Assembly (NCBI RefSeq): GCF_000515115.1
Contig: NZ_AZXF01000005.1
Span: forward strand, 1 to 64,000
Direction of reading: 5' to 3'
DNA: 64,000 nucleotides
Origin: Nocardiopsis sp. CNT312
GTDB lineage: Bacteria; Actinomycetota; Actinomycetes; Streptosporangiales; Streptosporangiaceae
The stretch's first letter is position 1; every line of letters starts with the position of its first letter. This document shows positions 8,742 through 17,938 of this stretch, in pieces. Under the pieces are notes generated by a model. The model had not been told where the DNA came from. It saw nothing but the letters and a program-made list of their open reading frames with translations, and searched no databases. The translations under genes and the position numbers were made by a program.

Positions 8742-8909
8742 TCGCACTTCTGGCGCAGCGAACCGGAGGACACGGGTCCCGCGATCCACGTCTACGAACT
8801 CGACGGGACACACGGCCCCAGGTATGTTCCGACCACGGTCGCCCGGGAACGGCTCAAGCTCGACGTGCCCCTCCCCATCGACATCGACGTGAGGGGATTG
8901 GTCCGGCGC
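8742..8909 (+). pseudogene. Uma2-family endonuclease remnant
   Basis: A plus-strand frame reads SHFWRSEPEDTGPAIHVYEL and continues to RLKLDVPLPIDIDVRGLVRR. This matches the C-terminal end of Uma2 (DUF820) restriction-endonuclease-like proteins, which end in HFWRVE...VHVY...DRLKLDVPFPIDIDL. Only about 56 of the usual 190 residues remain. The catalytic region is absent, the frame has no stop at the expected place, and no start is evident. MDDLPPG just upstream (8704) in another frame may be a piece of the N-terminus left by an internal deletion. The rest of 8484-8978 shows no gene. Confidence 0.6.
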
Positions 8910-8978
8910 TGGACGCATCGCCGTCGGGCCCGGAGCGCCCGGCGGCGGTCGGACCCCGTACCGGGGCGGGGAGCTTCG

Positions 8979-9953
8979 TCACAGCGCCTCTCCGGCCAGG
9001 CGGGCCGCGCCGATCATCCCCGCCTCGTTGCCCAGCGCCGCCGCGACCACACGGGCCGCGGGCCGGAAGCCACGGCCGGGCAGGGTGCGCTCGAAGGCGG
9101 TCCGCGCCGGCCCGAGCAGCGGCTCCCCAGCCTCCGACACCCCTCCTCCGATGATGAACAGCTCCGGATCGAACGCCGCCGCCAGGTTGGCCAGGCCCGC
9201 GCCCAGCCAGGCGCCCACGTCCTCCAGCAGCTCCACACAGGCCCGGTCCCCCTTGCTCGCCAGTTCACTGACGAGCGGCCCGGTGATCAGCCGGGCGTCG
9301 CCGCCGACGGCCTGGTGCAGTCCGCGCGCTACCGGGGACTCGGAGCGGACCAGTTCACGGGCCTCACGTGTCACGGCGTTCCCGCTGGCGTACTGCTCCC
9401 AGCATCCCCGGTTCCCGCACTCACAGCGGTGCCCGCCCGGAACCACGGTCATATGGCCGAACTCGCCCGCGATCCCGTGGCGGCCCCGCCACAGCTTCCC
9501 GTCGAGGACCACTGCCCCACCGATCCCCGTTCCCAGGTTCACCACCACGACGTGGTCCACGCCCTGCCCGGCCCCGACCCACACCTCGGCCCAGGCAGCG
9601 GCGTTGGCGTCGTTCTCCACCACCACGGGCAGCCCCAGGCGCGCGCCCAGGGCCTCCCGCAGCGGCTCCCGGCGCCAGGACAGATGCGGTGCGAACAGCA
9701 CGTGGCCGCGCTGCTCGTCCACGAACCCCGCGGCACCCACGCCCACGGCCCGTACCGGAAACCCCCGGCTGAGCTCCTGGACGGCCCCGACGATGGTGTC
9801 CTCGACCACGTCGGGACTCTTGCTCCGCTCGGGGGTCTCGGTCCGGACCCTGGCGAGTACCCGCCCCTCCGGCGTGACCACACCGGCGGCGACCTTGGTC
9901 CCGCCGATATCGACACCGATCGTCAGGGCGCCTCCACCCGGTACGTCCGCCAT
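8979..9953 (-). CDS. ROK-family glucokinase
   Basis: ROK kinases phosphorylate glucose or related hexoses with ATP. The 324-residue protein opens with TIGVDIGGTKVAAGVV (ATP phosphate-binding loop). It has VVNLGTGIGGAVVLDG and GEFGHMTV, and carries the zinc signature CECGNRGCWEQYAS that defines bacterial ROK glucokinases. No N-terminal helix-turn-helix is present, so it is the enzyme rather than a ROK repressor. It lies 22 bp after glmM on the same strand, so phosphosugar metabolism genes are grouped here. Glucose as substrate is the best guess; N-acetyl-hexosamine or mannose kinases share the same motifs. Confidence 0.87.
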   Translation of the reverse strand: MADVPGGGALTIGVDIGGTKVAAGVVTPEGRVLARVRTETPERSKSPDVVEDTIVGAVQELSRGFPVRAVGVGAAGFVDEQRGHVLFAPHLSWRREPLREALGARLGLPVVVENDANAAAWAEVWVGAGQGVDHVVVVNLGTGIGGAVVLDGKLWRGRHGIAGEFGHMTVVPGGHRCECGNRGCWEQYASGNAVTREARELVRSESPVARGLHQAVGGDARLITGPLVSELASKGDRACVELLEDVGAWLGAGLANLAAAFDPELFIIGGGVSEAGEPLLGPARTAFERTLPGRGFRPAARVVAAALGNEAGMIGAARLAGEAL

Positions 9954-9975
9954 GTCCTTCCCCAGGCCCCGTGCT

Positions 9976-11310
9976 CTAGAGGGCGGAGCGGACCACGTCC
10001 GCGAGCCGCTCAGCGACCTCGGTGGCCTGACCCGCTTCCTTCGCCTCGACCATCACGCGCACCTTGGGCTCCGTACCGCTGGGCCGGAGCAGCACCCGGC
10101 CGGCCCCGCCCAGTTCCGCCTCGGCCTCGCGCACCGCGGCGGCCAGCTCCCCCGACGTGGCCACCCGGGTCTTGTCGACCCCGGAGACGTTGATAAGCAC
10201 CTGCGGCAGGCGCGTCATGACCTTGGCCAGCTCCGCCAGCCCCTGCCCTCGGCGGGCCATCGCGGCCAGCAGGTGCAGCGCGGTCAGGACGCCGTCACCG
10301 GTGGTGGCGTGGTCCAGCAGGATCACGTGCCCGGACTGCTCACCGCCCAGGTTGAACCCGCCGCGCTTCAGCTCCTCCAACACGTACCGGTCACCCACCG
10401 CGGTCTCCACCACGGAGACGCCCTCGCGCTCCATCGCCAGTTTCAGGCCCAGGTTCGACATGACCGTCACCACGAGGGTGTCCGCGGCGAGCCGCCCCGC
10501 CTCCTTGGCCTCCACCGCGAGGACGGAGAGGATCTGGTCCCCGTCCACGACCCGGCCCTGTGCGTCCACCGCCAGGCACCGGTCGGCGTCGCCGTCGTTG
10601 GCGATGCCCGCGTCCGCACCGTGCTCCACCACGGCCCGCTGGAGGGCCTCCAGGTGGGTGGACCCGTGGCCCGCGTTGATGTTGTAGCCGTCCGGGGCGT
10701 CGCCGATCGCCACGACCTCGGCCCCCGCACGGCGCAGCGCCTCGGGAGCCACAGTGGAGGACGCGCCGTGCGCGCAGTCCACGACGACCTTCAGCCCGTC
10801 GAGGGAATGCGGCACGGAGGCCAGCACGTGGTTGATGTAGCGCTCCGCGCCGTCGGAGGAGTCGGTGACCCGGCCCACCTCGTCGCCCACGCACGGGGTG
10901 GAAGGGACGCCGAGCATGCCCTCGATCTCATCCTCCAGGGCATCCGCCAGTTTCCGGCCGCCCCGGGCGAAGAACTTGATGCCGTTGTCCGGCGCGGGGT
11001 TGTGGCTGGCGGAGAGCATGACACCGAAGTCGGCATCGAGATCGGCGGTGAGGAAGGCCGCGGCCGGGGTCGGCAGGACACCGACCCGGACCACGTCGAC
11101 CCCCGTGCTCGCCAGGCCGGCGACCACGGCCGCCTCCAGGAACTCGCCCGACGCCCGCGGGTCTCGGCCGACGACGGCGCGGGGGCGTCGCCCCTGCTCG
11201 CGGTCGGCCAGCACACGGGCGGCCGCGACGGACAACTCCAGGGCGAGGGCGGCGGTCAGGTCACGACCGGCGACCCCGCGCACACCATCTGTTCCGAACA
11301 GCCGTGTCAC
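9976..11310 (-). CDS. glmM: Phosphoglucosamine mutase
   Basis: GlmM converts glucosamine-6-phosphate to glucosamine-1-phosphate for UDP-GlcNAc and peptidoglycan synthesis. The GTG at 11310 gives 444 residues beginning with [11 protein letters not shown], the family N-terminus, with AAAGGGG about nine bases upstream. The active-site loop is [13 protein letters not shown] (phosphoserine SASHNP), the metal loop is NDGDADRC, and the C-terminal phosphate-binding loop is [12 protein letters not shown]. Position after rplM-rpsI is conserved in actinobacteria. An intervening terminator-like hairpin at 11410-11432 suggests that glmM also has its own transcription start in the 11311-11409 gap, though I see no clear promoter there. 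Confidence 0.95.
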   Translation of the reverse strand: MTRLFGTDGVRGVAGRDLTAALALELSVAAARVLADREQGRRPRAVVGRDPRASGEFLEAAVVAGLASTGVDVVRVGVLPTPAAAFLTADLDADFGVMLSASHNPAPDNGIKFFARGGRKLADALEDEIEGMLGVPSTPCVGDEVGRVTDSSDGAERYINHVLASVPHSLDGLKVVVDCAHGASSTVAPEALRRAGAEVVAIGDAPDGYNINAGHGSTHLEALQRAVVEHGADAGIANDGDADRCLAVDAQGRVVDGDQILSVLAVEAKEAGRLAADTLVVTVMSNLGLKLAMEREGVSVVETAVGDRYVLEELKRGGFNLGGEQSGHVILLDHATTGDGVLTALHLLAAMARRGQGLAELAKVMTRLPQVLINVSGVDKTRVATSGELAAAVREAEAELGGAGRVLLRPSGTEPKVRVMVEAKEAGQATEVAERLADVVRSAL

Positions 11311-11409
11311 AGGCCACAGCCCCTTTCGAGAACGGCGTCCTCGGACGCCGACGGAGAAGAGTTTCGGCGCCGCTGCGGGCGCCACGGGTAGCGGGCAATA
11401 ACGAGAAAA

Positions 11410-11432
11410 CCCGCGTGCCGCCCCGACGCGGG
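11410..11432 (-). terminator. Rho-independent terminator after rpsI
   Basis: Read on the minus strand, CCCGCGT pairs with ACGCGGG across a nine-base loop and is followed at once by TTTT. This is one of the few hairpins here with a U-run. It would end the rplM-rpsI transcript before glmM. Confidence 0.65.
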
Positions 11433-11482
11433 GACGACACACGGGTGAGCGCTCAGCCGAACAGAGGCCGACACATGAGGTT

Positions 11483-11722
11483 CTAGGAGCTGTTCTTTGA
11501 ACACATGCCGCACCACAGAGGGTGTCGCGAGGGCGCCCACGGGGTTCTGGAGGTACCGGAGGCGTGTCCGCGAGGAACGAGTGAACACGCCCTAGGTGCC
11601 GAAGGTCCCCGTTCCCCCGACGCCCGAGAGAGACCGAGCCGCGCCGCCAGACGTCCTTTGGGGGCGGTGGCGGGCGACGGGCGGGCCGAAGCGCAGCGGC
11701 GGTTCAAAAGAACACAGCCTAG
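11483..11722 (-). repeat. CTAG-bounded repeat element abutting the rpsI stop
   Basis: The 240-bp stretch starts and ends with CTAG and has a third CTAG at 11592-11595. Its ends form an imperfect inverted repeat: AGCTGTTCTTTGAAC inward from the left and GCTGTGTTCTTTTGAACC inward from the right. The right-hand CTAG contains the TAG stop of rpsI. A related copy lies at 52709-52820 after secE. There is no open frame for a transposase. Best read as a miniature element or IS remnant with a CTAG target; this is inference from two copies. Confidence 0.5.
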
Positions 11723-12231
11723 CGCTTGGAGAACTGGGGCGCCTTGCGGGCCTTCTTGAGACCGGCCTTCTTCCGCTCCACCTCACGGGAGTCGCGGGTG
11801 AGGAAACCGGCCTTCTTCAGGGTCGGCCGGTTGTTCTCGGGGTCCAGCGACGCGAGCGCACGGGCGATCCCGTGGCGCAGCGCACCGGCCTGGCCGCTGG
11901 GGCCGCCACCGTCCAGGCGGGCGGAGACGTCGTAGGCGCCGTCGAACCCGAGGGAGACGAACGGCTCCCGGATGGTCTGCTGGTGGACCTTGTCCGGGAA
12001 GTAGGCCTCCAGGGACTTGCCGTTGACCTTCCACTCGCCCGCTCCGGGGGCGATGCGGACACGGGCCACGGCCTTCTTGCGGCGGCCGGTTCCGGCGCTG
12101 GGGCCGGACGCGGTGGGGACGTAGGCGGCGTCGGCCGCCTCGTCGGACTCGCTGGTGTACTCGGAGGGGAATTCCTCCGGGTTCTCCGCGTATTCCTGCT
12201 CGACGTCTTCGATGCCGGTGGGCTCGACCAC
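11719..12231 (-). CDS. rpsI: 30S ribosomal protein S9
   Basis: S9 sits in the head of the 30S subunit, and its C-terminal tail reaches the P-site tRNA. The universal core starts near residue 48 ([12 protein letters not shown]) and ends in the conserved [12 protein letters not shown] tail. The first 45 residues are acidic ([16 protein letters not shown]), an extension typical of actinobacterial S9, giving 170 residues against 130 in E. coli. A GAGGAG site stands 4-5 bases before the GTG. It follows rplM by 37 bp and is cotranscribed with it. Confidence 0.97.
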   Translation of the reverse strand: MVEPTGIEDVEQEYAENPEEFPSEYTSESDEAADAAYVPTASGPSAGTGRRKKAVARVRIAPGAGEWKVNGKSLEAYFPDKVHQQTIREPFVSLGFDGAYDVSARLDGGGPSGQAGALRHGIARALASLDPENNRPTLKKAGFLTRDSREVERKKAGLKKARKAPQFSKR

Positions 12232-12268
12232 GGTTCTCCTCGTGCTTCCTGTCAGTTCTCGCGAACGC

Positions 12269-12718
12269 CTAGGCCGGCTGCTCGATCTTGGTGATCTCGA
12301 ACGGCACCGGCTGCTGGGCCTGGTGCGGGTGCTGCGGCCCGGCGTACACCTTGAGCTTCTTGGCCATCTGGCGACCGAGCGACCCCTTGGGCAGCATCCC
12401 CTTGACGGCCTTCTCCACGGCGCGCTCGGGGTTCTTCTCCAGCAGTTCGGCGTAGGCGATGGAACGCAGACCGCCCGGGTAGCCGGAGTGCCGGTAGGCG
12501 CGCTTCTGGGCCAGCTTGTTACCGGTGAGGGCGACCTTCTCGGCGTTCACGACGATCACGAAGTCGCCGGTGTCGACGTGGGGCGCGTAGTACGGCTTGT
12601 GCTTGCCCCGGAGGAGCGTGGCAACCTGGCTCGCCATACGCCCGAGCACGAGATCGGTAGCGTCGATAACGTGCCACTGACGCTGAATATCGCTTGGTTT
12701 GGGGCTGTATGTGCGCAC
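12269..12718 (-). CDS. rplM: 50S ribosomal protein L13
   Basis: L13 is an early-assembly 50S protein. The GTG at 12718 gives 149 residues beginning [19 protein letters not shown], the standard actinobacterial N-terminus; open frame further upstream has no family similarity. [18 protein letters not shown] and [13 protein letters not shown] are the usual core motifs. It is the first gene of the rplM-rpsI operon, read from the promoter at 12938-12966 through a leader of about 210 nt. Confidence 0.97.
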   Translation of the reverse strand: MRTYSPKPSDIQRQWHVIDATDLVLGRMASQVATLLRGKHKPYYAPHVDTGDFVIVVNAEKVALTGNKLAQKRAYRHSGYPGGLRSIAYAELLEKNPERAVEKAVKGMLPKGSLGRQMAKKLKVYAGPQHPHQAQQPVPFEITKIEQPA

Positions 12719-12937
12719 GATCGTTTGCCTTCGCTCTTCAGTCGGCTGCCCCATCCCCGTCCGGGATGGTGGACACGTATTACGAAACGCCACCGCGGGT
12801 ACGGAGGCGTTACTTGGCCGGATGTCCCATGCCAATGAGGACGACCCGGAGGGTGAGTGCGCAGACGATGGTGCGTGGATCGGCACCCGACTTGTCGAGT
12901 CTGGGGACCACGGCAACTCAACGCACAACGACGGTAT

Positions 12938-12966
12938 ATCCTACCCGGTCACCATGCGCAGGTCAA
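12938..12966 (-). promoter_or_regulatory. Promoter of rplM-rpsI
   Basis: On the minus strand TTGACC (12966-12961) and TAGGAT (12943-12938) are separated by exactly 17 bp, a near-consensus promoter for the principal sigma factor. Transcription would start near 12931, leaving about 212 nt before the rplM GTG. That leader (12719-12930) has no open frame of note and could hold autogenous control by an r-protein. Between here and the divergent gene at 13135 I see no further feature. Confidence 0.7.
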
Positions 12967-13134
12967 AGCCGACGGCGGGTGTCCGGGCACGACCACGCCT
13001 GGCGGGAAAGCGCCGGCACGGGGTCACATCCGTGACCTCTCCGCCTTTTATTATGCCTGTCATCGGGAGTGCTTCGTCCTTCTTCCGCCCGGGGTTTGGT
13101 TACGCTTGTACCGAACACCCGCTCTCCGCCCGGT

Positions 13135-14724
13135 ATGACGGGCGCGAACGCGCAGTACGGAGACGCCCGTCACGGTAGCCCGGCCGGACCGGACCCCGCA
13201 CGGTCGTCCAGTCCCCCCTCTGAGCCATCGGAGACACCCATCAGTACGCATCCCCACCAGCCGCAGCACGGCCCCGACGGGTATCCCACCGGCCCGGAGC
13301 ACGGGGACGGACAGGACCTGCTCGGCTCGGGCCTCCCCCATCCGGACGGTCGGCCTCCCGTACCCGGTGAACACCCCCAGCCCGGCAGGACCGGACCGAC
13401 GCCCCAGGTGCCCCCCGGCACCCCGATCCCCCCGCCGCCCTACGGCCGGAGCCCCAGCGGGCCGCAGAGCCCGTACGCCCACCCCCAGAGCGGGCCGCAA
13501 CCCACCGCCGACCCGTACCAGGATCCCTACCAGCGGCCCTACCCCGAGGCGCCCGGTGAGGGCCGGTACCCGCTCGGCCCCGGCCGGGAGCAGGGCTTGG
13601 GCGCTCCCCCCGCGACGGGCGAGCAGCCCGCAGCCGGCGGGTACTACCCCCACCAGAGCGGACCCCACCTGCCCCCCAGCGGCCCGCAGCGGCACTTCCA
13701 GGGGCCGACCGGCCACCAGTCCCCGGTGCGTCCGCACGAGAACCCCTTCCCGCAGGGGCCGCCGAGCGGTCCCCAGCCGCCGATGCCCCCGGGCCCCGGC
13801 GCGCTTCCCCGCGCGGGCGCGTTCGACCCGCCCTCGTACACCCCTCACGCGCTCCCTCAGGCCCCGGGCGCCCCCGGGCCCGACCCGGTGTTCCCCACGG
13901 AGGCGCAGGGGCCCACACAGTACATCCCGGCCGTCCCCCCGACCCCCGGAGCGGCCGCGGACCGGCCCCTGTACCGGGACGAGGTCCCCGCCGACCCGGG
14001 ATCGTCGACCACCCAGTTCGACGTCGAGGACTACGACTCCTACGAGGACTACCCCGACCGGCGGCACTCCGGCGCTTCCGGGGGCCCCGACAGGACACGG
14101 CCGCTCCTCATCGCGGGGTTCGTGGTGCTGCTGGTCATCGCGGGCGGCGGTGCGTTCTTCTTCGCCCGCGGCGGGTTCTCCGGCGAAGGGGACGGCTCCG
14201 AGGGCTCCCCCGTCGCCCCGCTCGCCGCCGAGTCGTTCTTCCCCGGGTCCGTGGACATGGGCGACGCGGGAACGTTCACCCGCGTGGTGGTCGACGAGAC
14301 CGCGGAGTGCGCCGAGGGAACGCACAACGGATACGGGCAGGTCCTCACCGACAGCGGGTGCGAGCAGTTGATCCGGGCCTCCTATGTCAGCGAGGACGAG
14401 GCCCGCGCGGTGACCATCGGCGTCGCCACGCTCGACAGCGAGGCGGACGCCGTGGCGGCCCAGGAGGGGCAGGACCTCGTCGCTGCCGAGTGGTTCGCCG
14501 GCCTGGCCGGCGAGGAGGGCACGCCGACGCAGCGGCTCGGGTCCTCCGGCGGCCACGGCAGCAGCGGCCAGTGGGGCAGCTACGTGCTCTTCGCCCTCGC
14601 CGCCAACAGCGACGGATCGGCGGAGGACGCCTCCGCCGAGGCCGAGGCGGCCACCGCCCTGCGGTCGGTCAGCGAGGACTTCCTCGACGAGACCTTCGCT
14701 CGGCTCACCGCGGAAACCGAGTGA
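13135..14724 (+). CDS. Proline-rich single-pass membrane protein, unknown function
   Basis: Started at the ATG at 13135, the protein has 529 residues. Residues 1 to about 280 are low-complexity Pro/Gly/Gln/His-rich sequence with no recognisable domain. An acidic tyrosine-rich stretch (DVEDYDSYEDYPD) follows, then one helix at about 323-345 (LLIAGFVVLLVIAGGGAFFF). The remaining 180 residues should face outside and include two pairs of cysteine-bearing segments (ETAECAEG, DSGCEQLI), possibly a disulfide. The plan is the same as that of the DUF4352 protein at 2926. An in-frame ATG lies further upstream at 13069 without clear support. It diverges from rplM and converges on truA. The function is not known to me. 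Confidence 0.7.
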   Translation: MTGANAQYGDARHGSPAGPDPARSSSPPSEPSETPISTHPHQPQHGPDGYPTGPEHGDGQDLLGSGLPHPDGRPPVPGEHPQPGRTGPTPQVPPGTPIPPPPYGRSPSGPQSPYAHPQSGPQPTADPYQDPYQRPYPEAPGEGRYPLGPGREQGLGAPPATGEQPAAGGYYPHQSGPHLPPSGPQRHFQGPTGHQSPVRPHENPFPQGPPSGPQPPMPPGPGALPRAGAFDPPSYTPHALPQAPGAPGPDPVFPTEAQGPTQYIPAVPPTPGAAADRPLYRDEVPADPGSSTTQFDVEDYDSYEDYPDRRHSGASGGPDRTRPLLIAGFVVLLVIAGGGAFFFARGGFSGEGDGSEGSPVAPLAAESFFPGSVDMGDAGTFTRVVVDETAECAEGTHNGYGQVLTDSGCEQLIRASYVSEDEARAVTIGVATLDSEADAVAAQEGQDLVAAEWFAGLAGEEGTPTQRLGSSGGHGSSGQWGSYVLFALAANSDGSAEDASAEAEAATALRSVSEDFLDETFARLTAETE

Positions 14725-14732
14725 CCGCGGCC

Positions 14733-14766
14733 GGTGGCGGGGCACCCTGGCGGGTGCCCCGCCACC
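14733..14766. terminator. Bidirectional terminator between convergent genes
   Basis: GGTGGCGGGGCACC (14733-14746) and its exact complement (14753-14766) form a 14-bp stem with a six-base loop. It lies 8 bp after the plus-strand proline-rich gene and 4 bp before the end of minus-strand truA, so it can serve both. Confidence 0.75.
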
Positions 14767-14770
14767 GCCT

Positions 14771-15616
14771 TCAGTCTGCGCGGCCCCGGCAGGGCAGCTC
14801 CCGCACCCGCCGTGTGGCCGTCGCCCGCCCGGCCAGCTCCGCGTCGGCCGGGTAGCGGACCTCCTCCAGACTCAGTCCTTGCGGCCCCACCACGTGCACC
14901 GAGGAGTCGCGCACACCCGCGCCGAGCACCTCGCGGGGCCAGGAGACGTCTCGGCTGCCGTCCCCCACGGCCAGGAGCGCACCCACGAGCGCGCGCACCA
15001 TGTTGTGGCAGAAGGCGTCCGCCTGCACCGTCCCCTCCAGCAGGGCCCCGTCCACGCGCCCCCACTCCAGCCTCAGGAGCTCGCGGATCGTGGTGGCCCC
15101 CTCCCGCCTCTTGCAGAACGCCGCGAAGTCGTGCTCACCCGTCAGCAGTGCCGCAGCCGCGTTCATCCGCGCCTCGTCCAGCGGCCTGCGGTGCCAGAGC
15201 ACGTACCTGCGCAGCAGCGGGTCGACCCCGTAGGGCGCGTCGCTCACCCGGTACACGTAGCGCCGGTACAGCGGCGAGAAGCGCGCGTCGAACCCCGGCG
15301 GCGCCGGACGCACCGCGCGCACCCGCACGTCCTTGGGCAGCACACCCGCCAGGCGGCGCAGCAGCCGCTCCCCCTCGGCCTCCCACACCGGCCGCGGGAT
15401 GTCGGCCTGGGCTACCTGGCCCCGGGCGTGCACCCCGGCGTCCGTGCGCCCGGCACAGGTCAGGGAGGCCTCGGGGAGACGCAGTACGCGGGCCAGGGCC
15501 GCCTCCAGCTCCCCCTGTACCGTCCGGCGCCCGGGCTGGGTCGCCCACCCGGAGAAGTCCGTTCCGTCGTAGGAGAGGTCCAGCCGCAGCCGGACCACCG
15601 TGTCGTCGTTGTCCAT
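14771..15616 (-). CDS. truA: tRNA pseudouridine synthase A
   Basis: TruA converts uridines 38-40 of the tRNA anticodon arm to pseudouridine. The 281-residue protein begins with [16 protein letters not shown], and its catalytic aspartate is in [14 protein letters not shown]. The C-terminal [17 protein letters not shown] motif is also intact. It follows rplQ as in most actinobacteria, but the strong hairpin at 15641-15673 between the two suggests partial uncoupling. The ATG has only a weak upstream purine run. Confidence 0.95.
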   Translation of the reverse strand: MDNDDTVVRLRLDLSYDGTDFSGWATQPGRRTVQGELEAALARVLRLPEASLTCAGRTDAGVHARGQVAQADIPRPVWEAEGERLLRRLAGVLPKDVRVRAVRPAPPGFDARFSPLYRRYVYRVSDAPYGVDPLLRRYVLWHRRPLDEARMNAAAALLTGEHDFAAFCKRREGATTIRELLRLEWGRVDGALLEGTVQADAFCHNMVRALVGALLAVGDGSRDVSWPREVLGAGVRDSSVHVVGPQGLSLEEVRYPADAELAGRATATRRVRELPCRGRAD

Positions 15617-15640
15617 CGCATCCGCTTCCCGGGAAAGGCC

Positions 15641-15673
15641 GAGTGCCCGGCCCCTCGGGGGAGCCGGGCACTC
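15641..15673 (-). terminator. Terminator after rplQ
   Basis: GAGTGCCCGGC (15641-15651) pairs with GCCGGGCACTC (15663-15673), an 11-bp perfect stem. It lies 37 bases past the rplQ stop and ahead of truA, marking the probable end of the alpha operon transcript. Confidence 0.65.
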
Positions 15674-15709
15674 GGTGCGCGGTGCGCGCCGCGACGGGCG
15701 CGCGCCCGC

Positions 15710-16198
15710 CTACTTGCTCTCGGAGCCGTTCTCCGCGACCTCCCCGGCCTCACCGGCCTCCGCTGCGGGGGTCTCCGCGGCCGGGGCCTCGGACTCCTCC
15801 TGAGCAGGCGCGGCCGGAGCCGCGGGAGCGGCGGAAGCGGTGAGCGCCTCGACCAGCTCGATGATCGCCATCGGGGCGTTGTCGCCCTTGCGCGGACCGA
15901 TCTTGGTGATGCGCGTGTAACCGCCGGGGCGGTTCTCGTAGCGCGGACCGATCTCGGTGAACAGCTCGTGCACGACGGCCTTGTCCGTGATCTTGGTCAG
16001 GACCTGGCGGCGGGCGTGGAGGTCACCGCGCTTGCCGAGGGTGATGAGCTTCTCGGCGTAGGGGCGCAGACGCTTGGCCTTGGCCTCGGTGGTGCGGACA
16101 CGGCCGTGCTGGAACAGCGCGGTGGCGAGGTTCGCCAGGATGTGCCGCTCGTGAGCGGGCCCGGAACCCAGACGGGCGCCCTTGGTAGGCGTGGGCAT
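15710..16198 (-). CDS. rplQ: 50S ribosomal protein L17
   Basis: L17 lies near the peptide exit tunnel. The conserved core (residues 1-120) includes [20 protein letters not shown] and the [17 protein letters not shown] end. A further 40 residues form an alanine/glutamate-rich acidic tail seen in actinobacteria, hence 162 residues against 127 in E. coli. It starts 70 bp after rpoA with a good GGAGAA site. Confidence 0.97.
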   Translation of the reverse strand: MPTPTKGARLGSGPAHERHILANLATALFQHGRVRTTEAKAKRLRPYAEKLITLGKRGDLHARRQVLTKITDKAVVHELFTEIGPRYENRPGGYTRITKIGPRKGDNAPMAIIELVEALTASAAPAAPAAPAQEESEAPAAETPAAEAGEAGEVAENGSESK

Positions 16199-16268
16199 GG
16201 TGTCGTTCTCCTAGTGACGCGGTCCGCGGCCGCACTCGGCCGGGGACCATGTGGGCGACGAAGGTCGG

Positions 16269-17288
16269 TTAGAACTGCTCCGTCTCGACGAAGGACTCGC
16301 CCTCGTCGTCGGAGCCGTACGAGTCAGCCGCGGTGCTGGGGTCGAATCCGGGCGGGGAGTCCTTCAGGGACAGGCCCATGTCGACGAGCTTCTGCTTCAC
16401 CTCGTCGATGGACTTGGCACCGAAGTTGCGGATGTCCAACAGGTCCTGCTCCGAGCGGGCCACCAGCTCACCGACGCTGTGTATGCCCTCACGCTTGAGG
16501 CAGTTGTAGGACCGGACCGTCAGGTTGAGGTCCTCGATCGGCAGTGCCAGGTCCGCCGCCAGAGCGGCGTCCGTGGGCGAGGGGCCCATGTCGATGCCCT
16601 CGGCGTCGATGTTGAGCTCACGTGCCAGGCCGAACAGCTCGACCAGGGTCTTGCCCGCGCTGGCGACCGCGTCACGCGGACGGATGGCCGGCTTGGTCTC
16701 GATGTCGACGATCAGGCGGTCGAAGTCGGTGCGCTGCTCGACGCGGGTGGCCTCGACCTTGTACGTCACACGCAGAACCGGCGAATAGATGGAGTCGATC
16801 GGGATACGGCCGATCTCCTGACCCATCTGCTTGTTCTGCGTCGCCGAGACATAGCCGCGGCCGCGCTCGACCGTCAACTCCATCTCCAGCTTGCCCTTGC
16901 CGTTGAGCGTGGCCAGGTGCAGGTCGGGGTTGTGCACCTCGACGCCGGCCGGCGGAGCGATGTCCGCGGCGGTCACCACACCGGGTCCCTGCTTGCGCAG
17001 GTACATCAGCACCGGCTCGTCGTGCTCGGAGCTGACGACCAGGCCCTTGAGGTTGAGGATCATCTCGGTGACGTCCTCTTTGACCCCGGGCACGGTCGTG
17101 AACTCGTGCTCGACACCCTCGATGCGGATGCTGGTCACGGCCGCGCCGGGGACGGAGGACAGCAGGGTACGCCGAAGCGAGTTGCCGATGGTGTAGCCGA
17201 AGCCCGGCTCCAGCGGCTCGATGACGAACTTCGAGCGCAGGTCCGAGACGGCTTCCTCGGTCAGCGTGGGACGCTGTGCGATCAACAT
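16269..17288 (-). CDS. rpoA: RNA polymerase alpha subunit
   Basis: Alpha assembles the RNA polymerase core and contacts activators and UP elements. The ATG at 17288 ([16 protein letters not shown]) gives 339 residues; an in-frame start seven codons upstream does not match the family. The N-terminal dimerisation domain (to about 230) has [15 protein letters not shown]. The C-terminal domain (about 255-315) has the helix-hairpin-helix motifs [14 protein letters not shown] and [16 protein letters not shown]. The acidic tail ends SFVETEQF. It is separated from rpsK by a 175-bp gap with hairpins and without rpsD. Confidence 0.98.
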   Translation of the reverse strand: MLIAQRPTLTEEAVSDLRSKFVIEPLEPGFGYTIGNSLRRTLLSSVPGAAVTSIRIEGVEHEFTTVPGVKEDVTEMILNLKGLVVSSEHDEPVLMYLRKQGPGVVTAADIAPPAGVEVHNPDLHLATLNGKGKLEMELTVERGRGYVSATQNKQMGQEIGRIPIDSIYSPVLRVTYKVEATRVEQRTDFDRLIVDIETKPAIRPRDAVASAGKTLVELFGLARELNIDAEGIDMGPSPTDAALAADLALPIEDLNLTVRSYNCLKREGIHSVGELVARSEQDLLDIRNFGAKSIDEVKQKLVDMGLSLKDSPPGFDPSTAADSYGSDDEGESFVETEQF

Positions 17289-17340
17289 GGTCCGTGTTTT
17301 CCCTTCCACATGGCCGACCGCTATATGACGGCCACCGGAC

Positions 17341-17412
17341 GGGCACCGCGTGACGGGTGCCCTCTACTCGGATTCCTACCCAGAGCCGTGCGGCCCCACG
17401 GGGGCCACACGG
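17341..17412 (-). other. Two hairpins in the rpsK-rpoA gap
   Basis: GGGCACC/GGTGCCC (17341-17362) and CCGTG-GGCCCC/GGGGCC-CACGG (17386-17412, one mismatch) both form stems in the interval between rpsK and rpoA. They could attenuate readthrough or stabilise the 3' end of the ribosomal-protein mRNA. No U-run follows either one. Confidence 0.45.
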
Positions 17413-17463
17413 CGCGAGGCCGCGCGCGCCCGCGCGGTAGGAGGCGCGGACGCGCGGCCGGGA

Positions 17464-17871
17464 TCAGACCCGGCGACGCTTGGGCGGACGGCAGCCGTTG
17501 TGCGGAACCGGGGTGACGTCCTGGATGGAGCCCACCTCAAGGCCGGTCGCGGTGAGCGAACGGATGGCGGTCTCCCGGCCCGAGCCCGGACCCTTGACGA
17601 AGACGTCCACCTTGCGGACACCGTGCTCCTGGGCACGGCGTGCGGCGGCTTCGGCGGCCATCTGCGCGGCGTAGGGGGTCGACTTGCGCGAACCCTTGAA
17701 ACCGACCTGGCCGGAGCTGGCCCACGAGATCACGGCACCGTTGGGGTCGGTGATACTCACGATCGTGTTGTTGAACGTGCTCTTGATGTGAGCGTGTCCG
17801 TGGACAATGTTCTTCTTTTCCTTGCGGCGCACCTTGCGCGCGGCACCCTGCTGGCGGCCCTTGGGCGGCAT
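17464..17871 (-). CDS. rpsK: 30S ribosomal protein S11
   Basis: S11 forms the 30S platform near the mRNA exit. The 135-residue protein has the basic N-terminus [20 protein letters not shown] and the family motifs [19 protein letters not shown] and [15 protein letters not shown]. It ends [16 protein letters not shown], which is the standard C-terminus. It lies 67 bp after rpsM and is part of the alpha operon. Confidence 0.98.
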   Translation of the reverse strand: MPPKGRQQGAARKVRRKEKKNIVHGHAHIKSTFNNTIVSITDPNGAVISWASSGQVGFKGSRKSTPYAAQMAAEAAARRAQEHGVRKVDVFVKGPGSGRETAIRSLTATGLEVGSIQDVTPVPHNGCRPPKRRRV

Positions 17872-17938
17872 GAGCGAAACTCCCAGAGATCATCGGTCCG
17901 TGCATTGCTCTCGGACGCGGTCGTACGGTCCGAGCGGA

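Noticed and set aside
8499-8978. A functional gene on the plus strand covering the whole SDR-glucokinase gap
   Set aside because: Only 56 Uma2-like residues are supported; the long open frame continues antisense through the glucokinase gene with no start site.
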